From assembly GCF_016862275.1 (NCBI RefSeq), contig NZ_BOMQ01000050.1, positions 1 to 32,098 of the forward strand: a DNA stretch of 32,098 bases, read 5' to 3'. Shown here piece by piece: positions 8,657 to 14,668 of this stretch. Made by a program: the position numbers and the translations under genes. Position 1 is the first letter of the stretch. Every line of letters begins with the position of its first letter. Below the pieces are notes generated by a model. That model had not been told where the DNA came from. It did not search any database and saw nothing but the letters and a program-made list of their open reading frames with translations. The stretch comes from Actinoplanes nipponensis (GTDB lineage: Bacteria; Actinomycetota; Actinomycetes; Mycobacteriales; Micromonosporaceae).

Positions 8657-8710
8657 TTGCCCCGCTCTTGAGGTGGGGCTGAAACTGCGTTGACGGTCGC
8701 CGCCGAACTA
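8657..8710 (+). promoter_or_regulatory. 11-bp-phased repeat element, copy 1 (upstream of GT2 fragment)
   Basis: Five blocks start exactly 11 bases apart: TTGCC at 8657, TTGAGG at 8668, CTGAAA at 8679, TTGACG at 8690 and CGCCGAACTA at 8701. The element ends seven bases before the ATG at 8717, and there is no convincing ribosome binding site, so a leaderless transcript is possible. The same architecture recurs at 9248, 11587 and 29669, with a variant at 25822 on the minus strand. Direct repeats at one helical turn are typical for OmpR-family regulators. GCCGA resembles the -10 of sigma-28/WhiG promoters, but no TAAA lies at the expected distance. Confidence 0.6.
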
Positions 8711-8716
8711 AGCGGC

Positions 8717-9130
8717 ATGACCGTTGCGCACATGATTGCCAGCCCGCCCGTCGTCTTCCCCTCCGGCACGCCGTGCCCGACCGTGGAGTTCTCGGTCGTG
8801 GTGCCGTTCCGCAACCCCGGTAGCGCCCTGCGCCACACCGTGCAGCGCATCACCGAGGTGCTGTACGCCCAGAACGTCTCGTTCCAGATCATCGCCGTCG
8901 CCACCGAGAGCACCGACGGCTCCGAGTACACCCTGGCCGGCCTGCACGGCACCTGGGTCAGCAGCGACCCCGACATCCGCGACCGGGGCGCCGCGCTGGA
9001 GTACGGCTTCGCCAGCGCGGTCGGCGCCTGGATCGGCTTCATCGACGTCGACATCGACGCCGACGTGGACCCGTACGAGCTCGTCGAGTGCCTGCACCGC
9101 GCCCGCGAGGCCATGCACAGCCCGTCCTGA
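8717..9130 (+). CDS. Stand-alone N-terminal half of a family-2 glycosyltransferase
   Basis: A 137-residue protein similar to the first half of the full GT2 enzyme at 11647: compare FSVVVPFRNPGSALRHTV with LSVVVPFYNPGAALRPTV, and ESTDGSE with GSTDGSE. It stops shortly after the segment equivalent to the DxD metal site, which here reads FIDVDIDADVDP. The acceptor-binding half and membrane-proximal region are missing, and the 177 bases downstream hold no remnant of them. The reading frame is clean, codon use is normal and it has its own upstream element. It may be a decayed duplicate or a small protein kept for a non-catalytic role; catalysis seems unlikely. ATG 8717 was preferred over TTG 8690, which lies inside the repeat element. 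Confidence 0.72.
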   Translation: MTVAHMIASPPVVFPSGTPCPTVEFSVVVPFRNPGSALRHTVQRITEVLYAQNVSFQIIAVATESTDGSEYTLAGLHGTWVSSDPDIRDRGAALEYGFASAVGAWIGFIDVDIDADVDPYELVECLHRAREAMHSPS

Positions 9131-9180
9131 GCCCGTCGCCCCGCCGCACCCGGACCCACAACTTCACTGGTTCACCACCA

Positions 9181-9212
9181 GACCCCGGCCGCGTCCGACG
9201 CGTGCCGGGGTC
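9181..9212 (+). terminator. Strong hairpin after the GT2 fragment
   Basis: GACCCCGGC at 9181-9189 pairs with GCCGGGGTC at 9204-9212, and an inner stem CGCGT/ACGCG extends it around a three-base loop with one bulged base, giving about 14 pairs. There is no T-run, as is common for GC-rich actinobacterial terminators. It sits 50 bases after the stop at 9130 and before the element at 9248, so it probably separates the two transcripts. Confidence 0.6.
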
Positions 9213-9247
9213 AGTTGTGTGCGGGGGCGCCCGCCGGCGCCGCGAGC

Positions 9248-9301
9248 TTGCCCCGGTTTTGACGCCGGGCAGAGCCCGTCTTGAGGGTCGCGGCCGATCG
9301 G
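9248..9301 (+). promoter_or_regulatory. 11-bp-phased repeat element, copy 2 (upstream of EAL gene)
   Basis: Blocks start at 11-base intervals: TTGCC at 9248, TTGACG at 9259, CAGAGC at 9270, TTGAGG at 9281 and GGCCGATCGG at 9292. The G of GCCGA is 15 bases before the ATG at 9308, the same distance as in copies 1 and 3. No Shine-Dalgarno sequence lies between, so translation may be leaderless. The coding region downstream is unrelated to the glycosyltransferases behind copies 1 and 3, which argues against simple gene duplication as the source of the similarity. Confidence 0.6.
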
Positions 9302-9307
9302 AGCAGC

Positions 9308-10039
9308 ATGACGCTCACGATGCCCGCCATGCACAACCTCCGCGAGATCATCGACTTCCAGGCGATCCAGCCGACCTTCCAGCCCGTCGTGCACCTCGAG
9401 GACGGGCTGGTCCAGGCGTACGAGGCGCTGGCGCGGTTCGACGAGGCGCACTTCGGCAGCCCCGCGGAGGCGTTCGCCGCCGCGATGGCCGGCGGGGTGG
9501 GCGTCGAGCTGGAACTGGTGGCGCTGGAGCGGGCGTTCGACTACCTGCACGAGATGCCCGCCGAGGCCTGGATGAGCGCCAACCTGTCGGTGGAGGCCCT
9601 GCTGACCCCGCGGGTCGCCGACACGCTGCTGGCCCACGCGGGCCGCAACATCGCCGTCGAGCTGACCGAACACACCCAGGTGCACGACTACCCGTCGCTG
9701 ATCACGGTGACCGAGCAGCTGCGGGCCGCCGGCATCCTGATCGCGGTCGACGACGCGGGGGCGGGCTTCGCCAGCCTGAGCCACATCCTGCAGCTGCGGC
9801 CGGACATCATCAAGCTCGACATCACGCTGACCCGGGGCATCGACATCGACCCGGTACGGATGGCGCTGGCCCGCTCGCTGGTCGGCTTCGCCGAGGACAT
9901 CGGCGCGATGCTGATCGCCGAGGGCATCGAGACGCTGGCCGAGCACGAGAAGCTGAGGTCGCTGGGGGTCCGGCTGGGCCAGGGCTACTTCATGGCCCGC
10001 CCCGGCCCGCTGCCGGAGCGGGCGCGGATCACGTACTGA
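9308..10039 (+). CDS. Stand-alone EAL-domain protein (putative c-di-GMP phosphodiesterase)
   Basis: A 243-residue soluble protein that is almost entirely one EAL domain, which hydrolyses cyclic di-GMP to pGpG. Signature residues are present: Glu39-Ala-Leu, the Asn of SANLSVE, ELTEH, the double Asp of VDDAGAGFAS, IIKLD, AEGIET and QGYFMARP. The usual DDFGTGYSS loop reads DDAGAGFAS, a variation that keeps both aspartates. Activity is therefore likely, though loop 6 is not canonical. There is no GGDEF, PAS or membrane domain, so regulation may be transcriptional through the repeat element just upstream. ATG 9308 was chosen; TTG 9281 falls within that element. The setting among glycan genes suggests a role in surface polysaccharide or developmental control. 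Confidence 0.9.
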   Translation: MTLTMPAMHNLREIIDFQAIQPTFQPVVHLEDGLVQAYEALARFDEAHFGSPAEAFAAAMAGGVGVELELVALERAFDYLHEMPAEAWMSANLSVEALLTPRVADTLLAHAGRNIAVELTEHTQVHDYPSLITVTEQLRAAGILIAVDDAGAGFASLSHILQLRPDIIKLDITLTRGIDIDPVRMALARSLVGFAEDIGAMLIAEGIETLAEHEKLRSLGVRLGQGYFMARPGPLPERARITY

Positions 10040-10062
10040 GCCGGGACTCACGCACCGCGAGC

Positions 10063-10090
10063 CCTTCACCGGTGAAGGTTCCGGCCGATA
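10063..10090 (+). promoter_or_regulatory. Perfect palindrome and GCCGATA upstream of the response regulator
   Basis: CCTTCACCGGTGAAGG at 10063-10078 is a perfect 16-base inverted repeat. GCCGATA follows at 10084. GTGAAG at 10072 stands 11 bases before the base that precedes GCCGATA, the same register as the phased elements elsewhere, but the further blocks are absent. This may be an autoregulatory operator of the response regulator starting 75 bases downstream, or another promoter type. The palindrome itself is certain; function is inferred. Confidence 0.4.
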
Positions 10091-10164
10091 GGTCTCGGTC
10101 AGCACCGAACGCAGCCGGCCCGCTCCGCGGCGCCGCAGCCGTCCAGCAGAGAAACGGAGGCCGC

Positions 10165-10854
10165 GTGTCCAGGCCACGTGCGCTCGTCGTCGAGGACTCC
10201 CCCGAGTTCATGCTGCTCTGCCGGCATCTGCTGGAGAAGGAGGGCTTCGACGTCGTGGTGGCCACCGACGGCATCTCGGCGGTGGAGCTGGCCCAGAGCG
10301 AGCGGCCCGACATCGCCATCCTCGACCTCGGCCTGCCCGGCGTCGACGGCATCGAGGTGTGCCGGCGGATCCGCCAGTTCACCGACGCCTACATCGTCAT
10401 GGTGACCGGCCGGACCGACGAGGTCGACAAGATCGTCGGCCTGTCCGTGGGCGCCGACGACTACGTGACCAAACCCTTCTCGCCCCGCGAGCTCGCGGCG
10501 CGCATCCAGGCCATGCGCCGCCGTCCCCGCGCCGCGGCGGCCACCCCGAACGCGGCCATCCGCGAGTACGGCTCGCTGCGCATCGATCCGGACGTGCGCG
10601 AGGTCACCGTCGACGGCCGGGTCCTCGACCTCACCAAGATCGAATTCGGGCTGCTGGACCTGCTGTCGTCCGCGCCCCGCCGCACCTTCACCCGCAACCA
10701 GCTGCTCGAGGACGTCTGGGGCGACAACTGGTACGGCGACGACCACATCATCGACGTGCACGTCGGCAACCTGCGCAAGAAGCTGGGCGAGTCGGCGTCG
10801 TCGCCGCGCCACATCCGCACCCTCCGCGGCGTCGGCTACCGCTTCGAACCCTGA
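10165..10854 (+). CDS. OmpR/PhoB-family response regulator (orphan)
   Basis: A 229-residue DNA-binding response regulator. The receiver domain at residues 5-118 has the acidic pair Glu10-Asp11, phospho-acceptor Asp54 (ILDLGLPG), Thr81 and Lys103 (TKPF), so phosphorylation should work. The winged-helix domain at about 130-228 ends in TLRGVGYRFEP. GTG 10165 is preceded by GGAGG at 10156-10160. No histidine kinase is adjacent; the nearest are at 26537 and 28755. OmpR-type proteins bind direct repeats spaced about 11 bases, and five elements of that kind occur in this window, which makes this protein a candidate for binding them. That link is inference. A hairpin at 10872 terminates the gene. Confidence 0.93.
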   Translation: MSRPRALVVEDSPEFMLLCRHLLEKEGFDVVVATDGISAVELAQSERPDIAILDLGLPGVDGIEVCRRIRQFTDAYIVMVTGRTDEVDKIVGLSVGADDYVTKPFSPRELAARIQAMRRRPRAAAATPNAAIREYGSLRIDPDVREVTVDGRVLDLTKIEFGLLDLLSSAPRRTFTRNQLLEDVWGDNWYGDDHIIDVHVGNLRKKLGESASSPRHIRTLRGVGYRFEP

Positions 10855-10871
10855 GCCCCGAGGTCCCCGCC

Positions 10872-10900
10872 GGCCCGCCCTCCGCACCGGGAGGCGGGCC
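10872..10900. terminator. Bidirectional hairpin between convergent genes
   Basis: GGCCCGCC and TCC on the left arm pair with GGAGGCGGGCC on the right, giving an 11-pair GC stem with one bulged C and a short loop. It lies in the 70-base gap between the response regulator (plus) and the secreted protein gene (minus), so it can serve both. Confidence 0.55.
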
Positions 10901-10924
10901 TCCCCGGCGTCGGCCCCGCCCGGC

Positions 10925-11518
10925 TCAGGCCCGGTGCCGCGCCGGATGCCGGTACCGCTGGATCAGGTTCCCGCCCGGGCCGCGCCGCCGGACCCAGCCG
11001 ACGCCCCCGGCCGCCAGGGCCAGGGCGACACCCCAGCGCAGCACGTCCTGCACGCCCGGGCCGGCCTCGGGCGGCGGGATCGCGCCGACCAGGTTGCGGA
11101 TCACCCCGGCCGGGGTCTCGCCCACCGCCGACACCGTCATGCCCGCGGCGAACTGCCCCCCGGCGACGTGCTCGATCGGCAGCAGGACGGTGTCCGCGCC
11201 GGCCGGCGCCGGCGCGACGGCGTTCCGGTCGACCACGAGCACCCGCACGGCGCCCGACGGGTCCGCCGTCACCGCCCGCGTGTCGGCCGATCCCACCCGC
11301 AGGCTGACGGTCGAGCCGCCACGGAAGCCGACCGCGTAAACAGCCAGCCCCTCCGAGCGCGTGTCCTCCGGCGGCTGCCACTGCACGGTCAGGGCGTCGG
11401 CGGTGCCGCCGTAGCCGGGTCCGTCCGCCAGCGCCGCCCCCTCGGCGCCGAGCGCGCCGAGGGTGGCCGCGGTCAGCAGCACCAGGGGCGCCGATCTGCG
11501 CAGACGTGAACCACTCAT
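10925..11518 (-). CDS. Secreted, membrane-anchored small beta-domain protein (paralogue 1)
   Basis: A 197-residue protein of no family I recognise. It has an N-terminal signal peptide (Arg-rich start, hydrophobic core, possible cleavage after GAALA), an extracytoplasmic domain with DALTVQW and DPSGAVRVLVV stretches, then a membrane helix (about residues 160-178) and a basic cytoplasmic tail ending in YRHPARHRA. It is paralogous to the protein at 25874, which shares the same layout, the strand pattern L-V-x-W / V-x-L-R-x-G / D-x-S/T-G-x-V-x-V, a DVLxW before the membrane helix, and the Arg-rich tail. Both sit next to glycan or signalling genes, so a surface role is likely but unproven. ATG 11518 is divergent from the GT2 gene, and the two share a 128-base regulatory region. 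Confidence 0.8.
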   Translation of the reverse strand: MSGSRLRRSAPLVLLTAATLGALGAEGAALADGPGYGGTADALTVQWQPPEDTRSEGLAVYAVGFRGGSTVSLRVGSADTRAVTADPSGAVRVLVVDRNAVAPAPAGADTVLLPIEHVAGGQFAAGMTVSAVGETPAGVIRNLVGAIPPPEAGPGVQDVLRWGVALALAAGGVGWVRRRGPGGNLIQRYRHPARHRA

Positions 11519-11586
11519 GCGCAGAGCGTGACACGCCCAGGTTGCCGTCCGGGTGCGGAGCCGCCCCGCCGGGGCCCGGAACAGCC

Positions 11587-11640
11587 TTGCCGAACCCTTT
11601 AAGGTGGCCAGAGGTTGCGTTGAGGTAGGCCGCCGAACTA
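11587..11640 (+). promoter_or_regulatory. 11-bp-phased repeat element, copy 3 (upstream of full GT2)
   Basis: Blocks at 11-base steps: TTGCC at 11587, TTTAAG at 11598, CAGAGG at 11609, TTGAGG at 11620 and CGCCGAACTA at 11631. It is followed by AGGCGGC and the ATG at 11647, again 15 bases from the G of GCCGA to the ATG. It is most like copy 1, as expected if the GT2 fragment gene arose by duplication of this locus including its promoter. Confidence 0.6.
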
Positions 11641-11646
11641 GGCGGC

Positions 11647-12525
11647 ATGACCAACACGATGCTCGCCCCCGCACCCGCCGCCCCCTCGGCCCCGGCCAAG
11701 CTGTACGACGCCACGCGCCTGTGGTCGCCGGCCGACGCGGGTGTCGAGCTGAGCGTCGTGGTCCCCTTCTACAACCCCGGCGCGGCGCTCCGGCCGACCG
11801 TCGAGCGCCTGGTCCGCTGCCTGACCGACGCGGCCATCGCGTTCGAGGTCATCGCGGTCTCGGACGGCTCCACCGACGGCTCCGAGCGCAGCCTCGACGG
11901 CATCGCCGGGGTCCGGGTCGTCGACAGCCGGATCAACCAGGGCAAGGGCGCGGCGCTGCACCTCGGCTTCGCCGCGGCCCGCGGCTCCTGGGTCGGCTTC
12001 GTCGACGCCGACGGCGACATCGACCCCGAGCACCTGGTCGAGTACCTGCTGCTGGCGCGCGACGGCGGGCACGCCGGCGTCTACGCCGACAAGCGGCACG
12101 CCGCCTCGGTGAGCGCCTCCTCGCCGTTCCGCAAGCTGGTCTCGACCTTCTACTCCACGCTGGTGACGCTGCTGTTCCTGCTGGGCATGCGGGACACCCA
12201 GACCGGCTGCAAGGTGCTGCGCCGCGACGTGCTCGCCGACCTGCTGCCCCGGCTGCGCGAGCGTCGCTTCGCCTTCGACCTGGAGTTCTTCGTCGCCGCC
12301 AAGGCCGCCGGCATCCGCGGCTTCGTCGGCGCCCCGGTCCGGCTCAGCGAGCGGGTCGCCGGCTCGACCGTGACCAGCAAGGCCATCCTGCGCACCATCC
12401 GCGACACGTTCGTCATCTACGGCCGCAACCTGACCGGCCAGTACCGCCCGGCCGTCGCGCCGGTCACCGTCATCGTCCGCCCGCAGGCGCTCAGCTCGCT
12501 GCGCTCCTTCGGCGAGGCCGCCTGA
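11647..12525 (+). CDS. Family-2 glycosyltransferase (polyprenyl-phosphate sugar transferase-like)
   Basis: A 292-residue GT-A glycosyltransferase of the DPM1/polyprenyl-phosphate type. The nucleotide-sugar domain begins at LSVVVPFYNPG, with GSTDGSE and the metal site FVDADGDIDP. The second half has SSPFRKLVSTFYSTLVTLLF, the acceptor motif MRDTQTGCKVLRRD, RRFAFDLEFFVAAK and SERVAGSTV, all typical of the family. It probably transfers a sugar onto undecaprenyl phosphate at the inner membrane face and so feeds the GT-C membrane proteins in this window, which use lipid-linked sugars. The donor cannot be deduced. The 3' end overlaps the convergent membrane protein gene by 35 bases. ATG 11647 directly follows the phased element. 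Confidence 0.9.
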   Translation: MTNTMLAPAPAAPSAPAKLYDATRLWSPADAGVELSVVVPFYNPGAALRPTVERLVRCLTDAAIAFEVIAVSDGSTDGSERSLDGIAGVRVVDSRINQGKGAALHLGFAAARGSWVGFVDADGDIDPEHLVEYLLLARDGGHAGVYADKRHAASVSASSPFRKLVSTFYSTLVTLLFLLGMRDTQTGCKVLRRDVLADLLPRLRERRFAFDLEFFVAAKAAGIRGFVGAPVRLSERVAGSTVTSKAILRTIRDTFVIYGRNLTGQYRPAVAPVTVIVRPQALSSLRSFGEAA

Positions 12526-14668
12526 TCCCGCGGGACCGTCCCGGCCGCGGGCCGGATCCGGCGCTCGCGCCCGGCACCGCCCACCACTGCGACAGCTCCC
12601 GGCGGTGCTCCACCAGCCCGGCGACGAGCAGCACGACCAGCGACAGCAACGACGTGATCAGCCCCAGCCGCAACCACCGCCAAGGCGTGTACCGCACCGT
12701 CACCGCCCCGGCGCCCACCTCGACAGCCAGCGTTCCGGCGACCGTCCGCCGGGTCGGCCGGCCACCGGCGGCCCAGCCGGGCGACCACTCCTCCGGGATG
12801 ACCACCCAGCCCGGCGCCCCGGCCCGCACCCGCCAGCTCGTCGAGCTCACCCGGTGGATCCCCCCGGACGACGACGACGGAACGGGCCCCCGGTCCGGAC
12901 CGTCCACCAGCACCGCCTCGGTGCCCAGCGCCCCGCGCGCCGCCCAGCCCACCGCCCGGGCGTAGTCGCCGGAACGCGCCGCCACCACCCGGCCCGTGCC
13001 GGCCGGCTCGACCCGGTAGAGATCCAGGTCCGGGGTGCGCAGGATCCGGGTCAGGTCGCCCTGCCGCTCCAGCCACGCGTACACCCCGGTCTCGCGGTCC
13101 CGGGCGAGCGCCACGTAGCGCACCCCGAGCGGCGCGACCAGCCGCCCGAGTCCCCCGGCGCCGCCGGCCGCCACCAGCCGCTGCACGTACGCCATCCGCC
13201 GCGACACCGAGTTCGTCCGGACCGGCCCGAGCTCCACCGCGTCGCTGCTGAGCACCGGACGGCGGAAGAACGCCGCGGCCGGAGTGGCCACCGTGCGGGA
13301 ACCGGTGAACGTGAACGGCTGGTACTCGTGCCAGGGCAGGAACAGCACCGCCTCGTCACCGGCGCCCATCATGGCGTCGGCGGCGTACCAGGACGCCGGG
13401 TAGTTGCTGACCGGCACGCTGCCGCCCAGGCCCCAGAACAGCGACGGCGCGACGGCGACGTACACGGTGCTGACCGCCAGCAGGGTCCCGGCCGCGGTCA
13501 GCCGCAGCACCGGCAGCCGCGCGCGGCGGCACGCGACGGCCAGGCCCTCCACCGCCGCGCCGATCCCCGCCGCGTAGGCGATCATCGTCAGCGCCACCCA
13601 TTTCTGCTGCTCGCGCATGGCCGCGAAGAGCGGGACGAGGTCGAAGGCGGCCTGGTAGGCGGCGGCCAGCGGGCCGTGGATGCCCGCGCCGAGCAGCAGC
13701 CCGGCCGGTGCGAGCACCGCCAGGACCGTCCCGGTGGCGCGGTCGTGCCGGACCAGCCGGACCAGCCCGGTCAGCGCGGCCACGACCATCAACGCGGCCG
13801 GCGCGAAACCCAGGCCCAGCTGCGGGCTGCTGTCGGCGGCGCCGCGCCAGAAGCCGCGCAGCGACACCAGCGTCGCCGGCAGGCCGCCGGGGCCCGCGTG
13901 CGGCGCGTACACCTGCAGGTCGCCCGCGCCGACCCGGACGGTCAGGATCGCGCTGGCCAGCACGGCCAGGGCGTACGCGTAGATGCCGCCCGCGGCGCAC
14001 ACCACCAGCACGGTGCGGACCAGGTCGGTGCGGCGCGGGCGGGGCAGCAGGGCCACGGCGAGCAGGCCCGCACCGCCCAGCCAGGCGGCGTGCGGGCCGA
14101 CGGCCATGGCCAGCGCGTACCAGCCCGCCGGGCGGGCGGCGAACCAGTGCCCGCGGCGGCGGGCGTGCAGCGCCGAGGCCAGCAGCCAGCACAGCAGCGC
14201 GACGGAGACCAGGAACGGCACGTGCCCGGCCTGGATGCGCTCGACCACGAACGGGTTGCAGCAGACGAACAGCGCCGCCGGGTAGCGCCGCAGCCGGCCG
14301 CCGCGGACCAGCGCCGACACGCCACCGGCGGCCAGGGGGAAGTACAGCAGGATCATCAGCCAGCTGGTCGCCCCCGGCCCGACGGCCTCCCGCAGCACCT
14401 GCGTGGCCAGCCGGTACGGCAGCGCGTCCAGGGCGGCCGGGTCGAGGCCGTACAGGCCGGGATTGATCGCCTGGTGCGGCCCGGACACCCAGTCCAGCAG
14501 CAGCAGGTAGCCGGCCCGGGTCCAGGGGGCCACCACGGCCGCCCCGGCGACGAGGCCGAGCAGGGCGCACTCGGCGGTCAGCCGGGCGGGCCGGCCGGCC
14601 GGGCCGCGCACCCGCCGGTGTCCCGGCCCGCGGCGCGGAGCGGCGGCCGGACCCGCCGGTTGCGTCAC
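12491..14668 (-). CDS. Large multi-pass membrane protein, GT-C glycosyltransferase candidate
   Basis: A 725-residue protein with about ten to twelve membrane segments in its first 430 residues, then an extracytoplasmic region (FLPWHEYQPFTF, LGVRYVALARD, LDLYRVE) and a final membrane helix near residue 675. The arrangement and the motifs LVxPLGVRYVALxRD and LPWxxY resemble actinobacterial GT-C-like or YfhO-like membrane proteins thought to transfer lipid-linked sugars to exported glycans. I cannot assign donor or product. GTG 14668 overlaps the kinase gene stop by four bases (GTGA), so the two are coupled. The C-terminal end, rich in Arg, Pro and Ser, overlaps the convergent GT2 gene by 35 bases. 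Family call is moderate; membrane topology is clear. Confidence 0.82.
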   Translation of the reverse strand: MTQPAGPAAAPRRGPGHRRVRGPAGRPARLTAECALLGLVAGAAVVAPWTRAGYLLLLDWVSGPHQAINPGLYGLDPAALDALPYRLATQVLREAVGPGATSWLMILLYFPLAAGGVSALVRGGRLRRYPAALFVCCNPFVVERIQAGHVPFLVSVALLCWLLASALHARRRGHWFAARPAGWYALAMAVGPHAAWLGGAGLLAVALLPRPRRTDLVRTVLVVCAAGGIYAYALAVLASAILTVRVGAGDLQVYAPHAGPGGLPATLVSLRGFWRGAADSSPQLGLGFAPAALMVVAALTGLVRLVRHDRATGTVLAVLAPAGLLLGAGIHGPLAAAYQAAFDLVPLFAAMREQQKWVALTMIAYAAGIGAAVEGLAVACRRARLPVLRLTAAGTLLAVSTVYVAVAPSLFWGLGGSVPVSNYPASWYAADAMMGAGDEAVLFLPWHEYQPFTFTGSRTVATPAAAFFRRPVLSSDAVELGPVRTNSVSRRMAYVQRLVAAGGAGGLGRLVAPLGVRYVALARDRETGVYAWLERQGDLTRILRTPDLDLYRVEPAGTGRVVAARSGDYARAVGWAARGALGTEAVLVDGPDRGPVPSSSSGGIHRVSSTSWRVRAGAPGWVVIPEEWSPGWAAGGRPTRRTVAGTLAVEVGAGAVTVRYTPWRWLRLGLITSLLSLVVLLVAGLVEHRRELSQWWAVPGASAGSGPRPGRSRGIRRPRRRSAAS

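Noticed and set aside
8668..8709. Reading TTGAG/TTGAC as ordinary -35 boxes of housekeeping promoters
   Set aside because: No TAnnnT-like -10 lies 16-18 bases downstream of any block in the four plus-strand copies; the next conserved feature is GCCGA after only seven bases.
8690..8719. TTG start at 8690 for the GT2 fragment
   Set aside because: The TTG is the first base triplet of a phased TTGAC block; ATG 8717 matches the position used by the paralogue at 11647.
9281..9310. TTG start at 9281 for the EAL gene
   Set aside because: It coincides with a TTGAGG block of the repeat element; ATG 9308 keeps the same spacing as the other copies.
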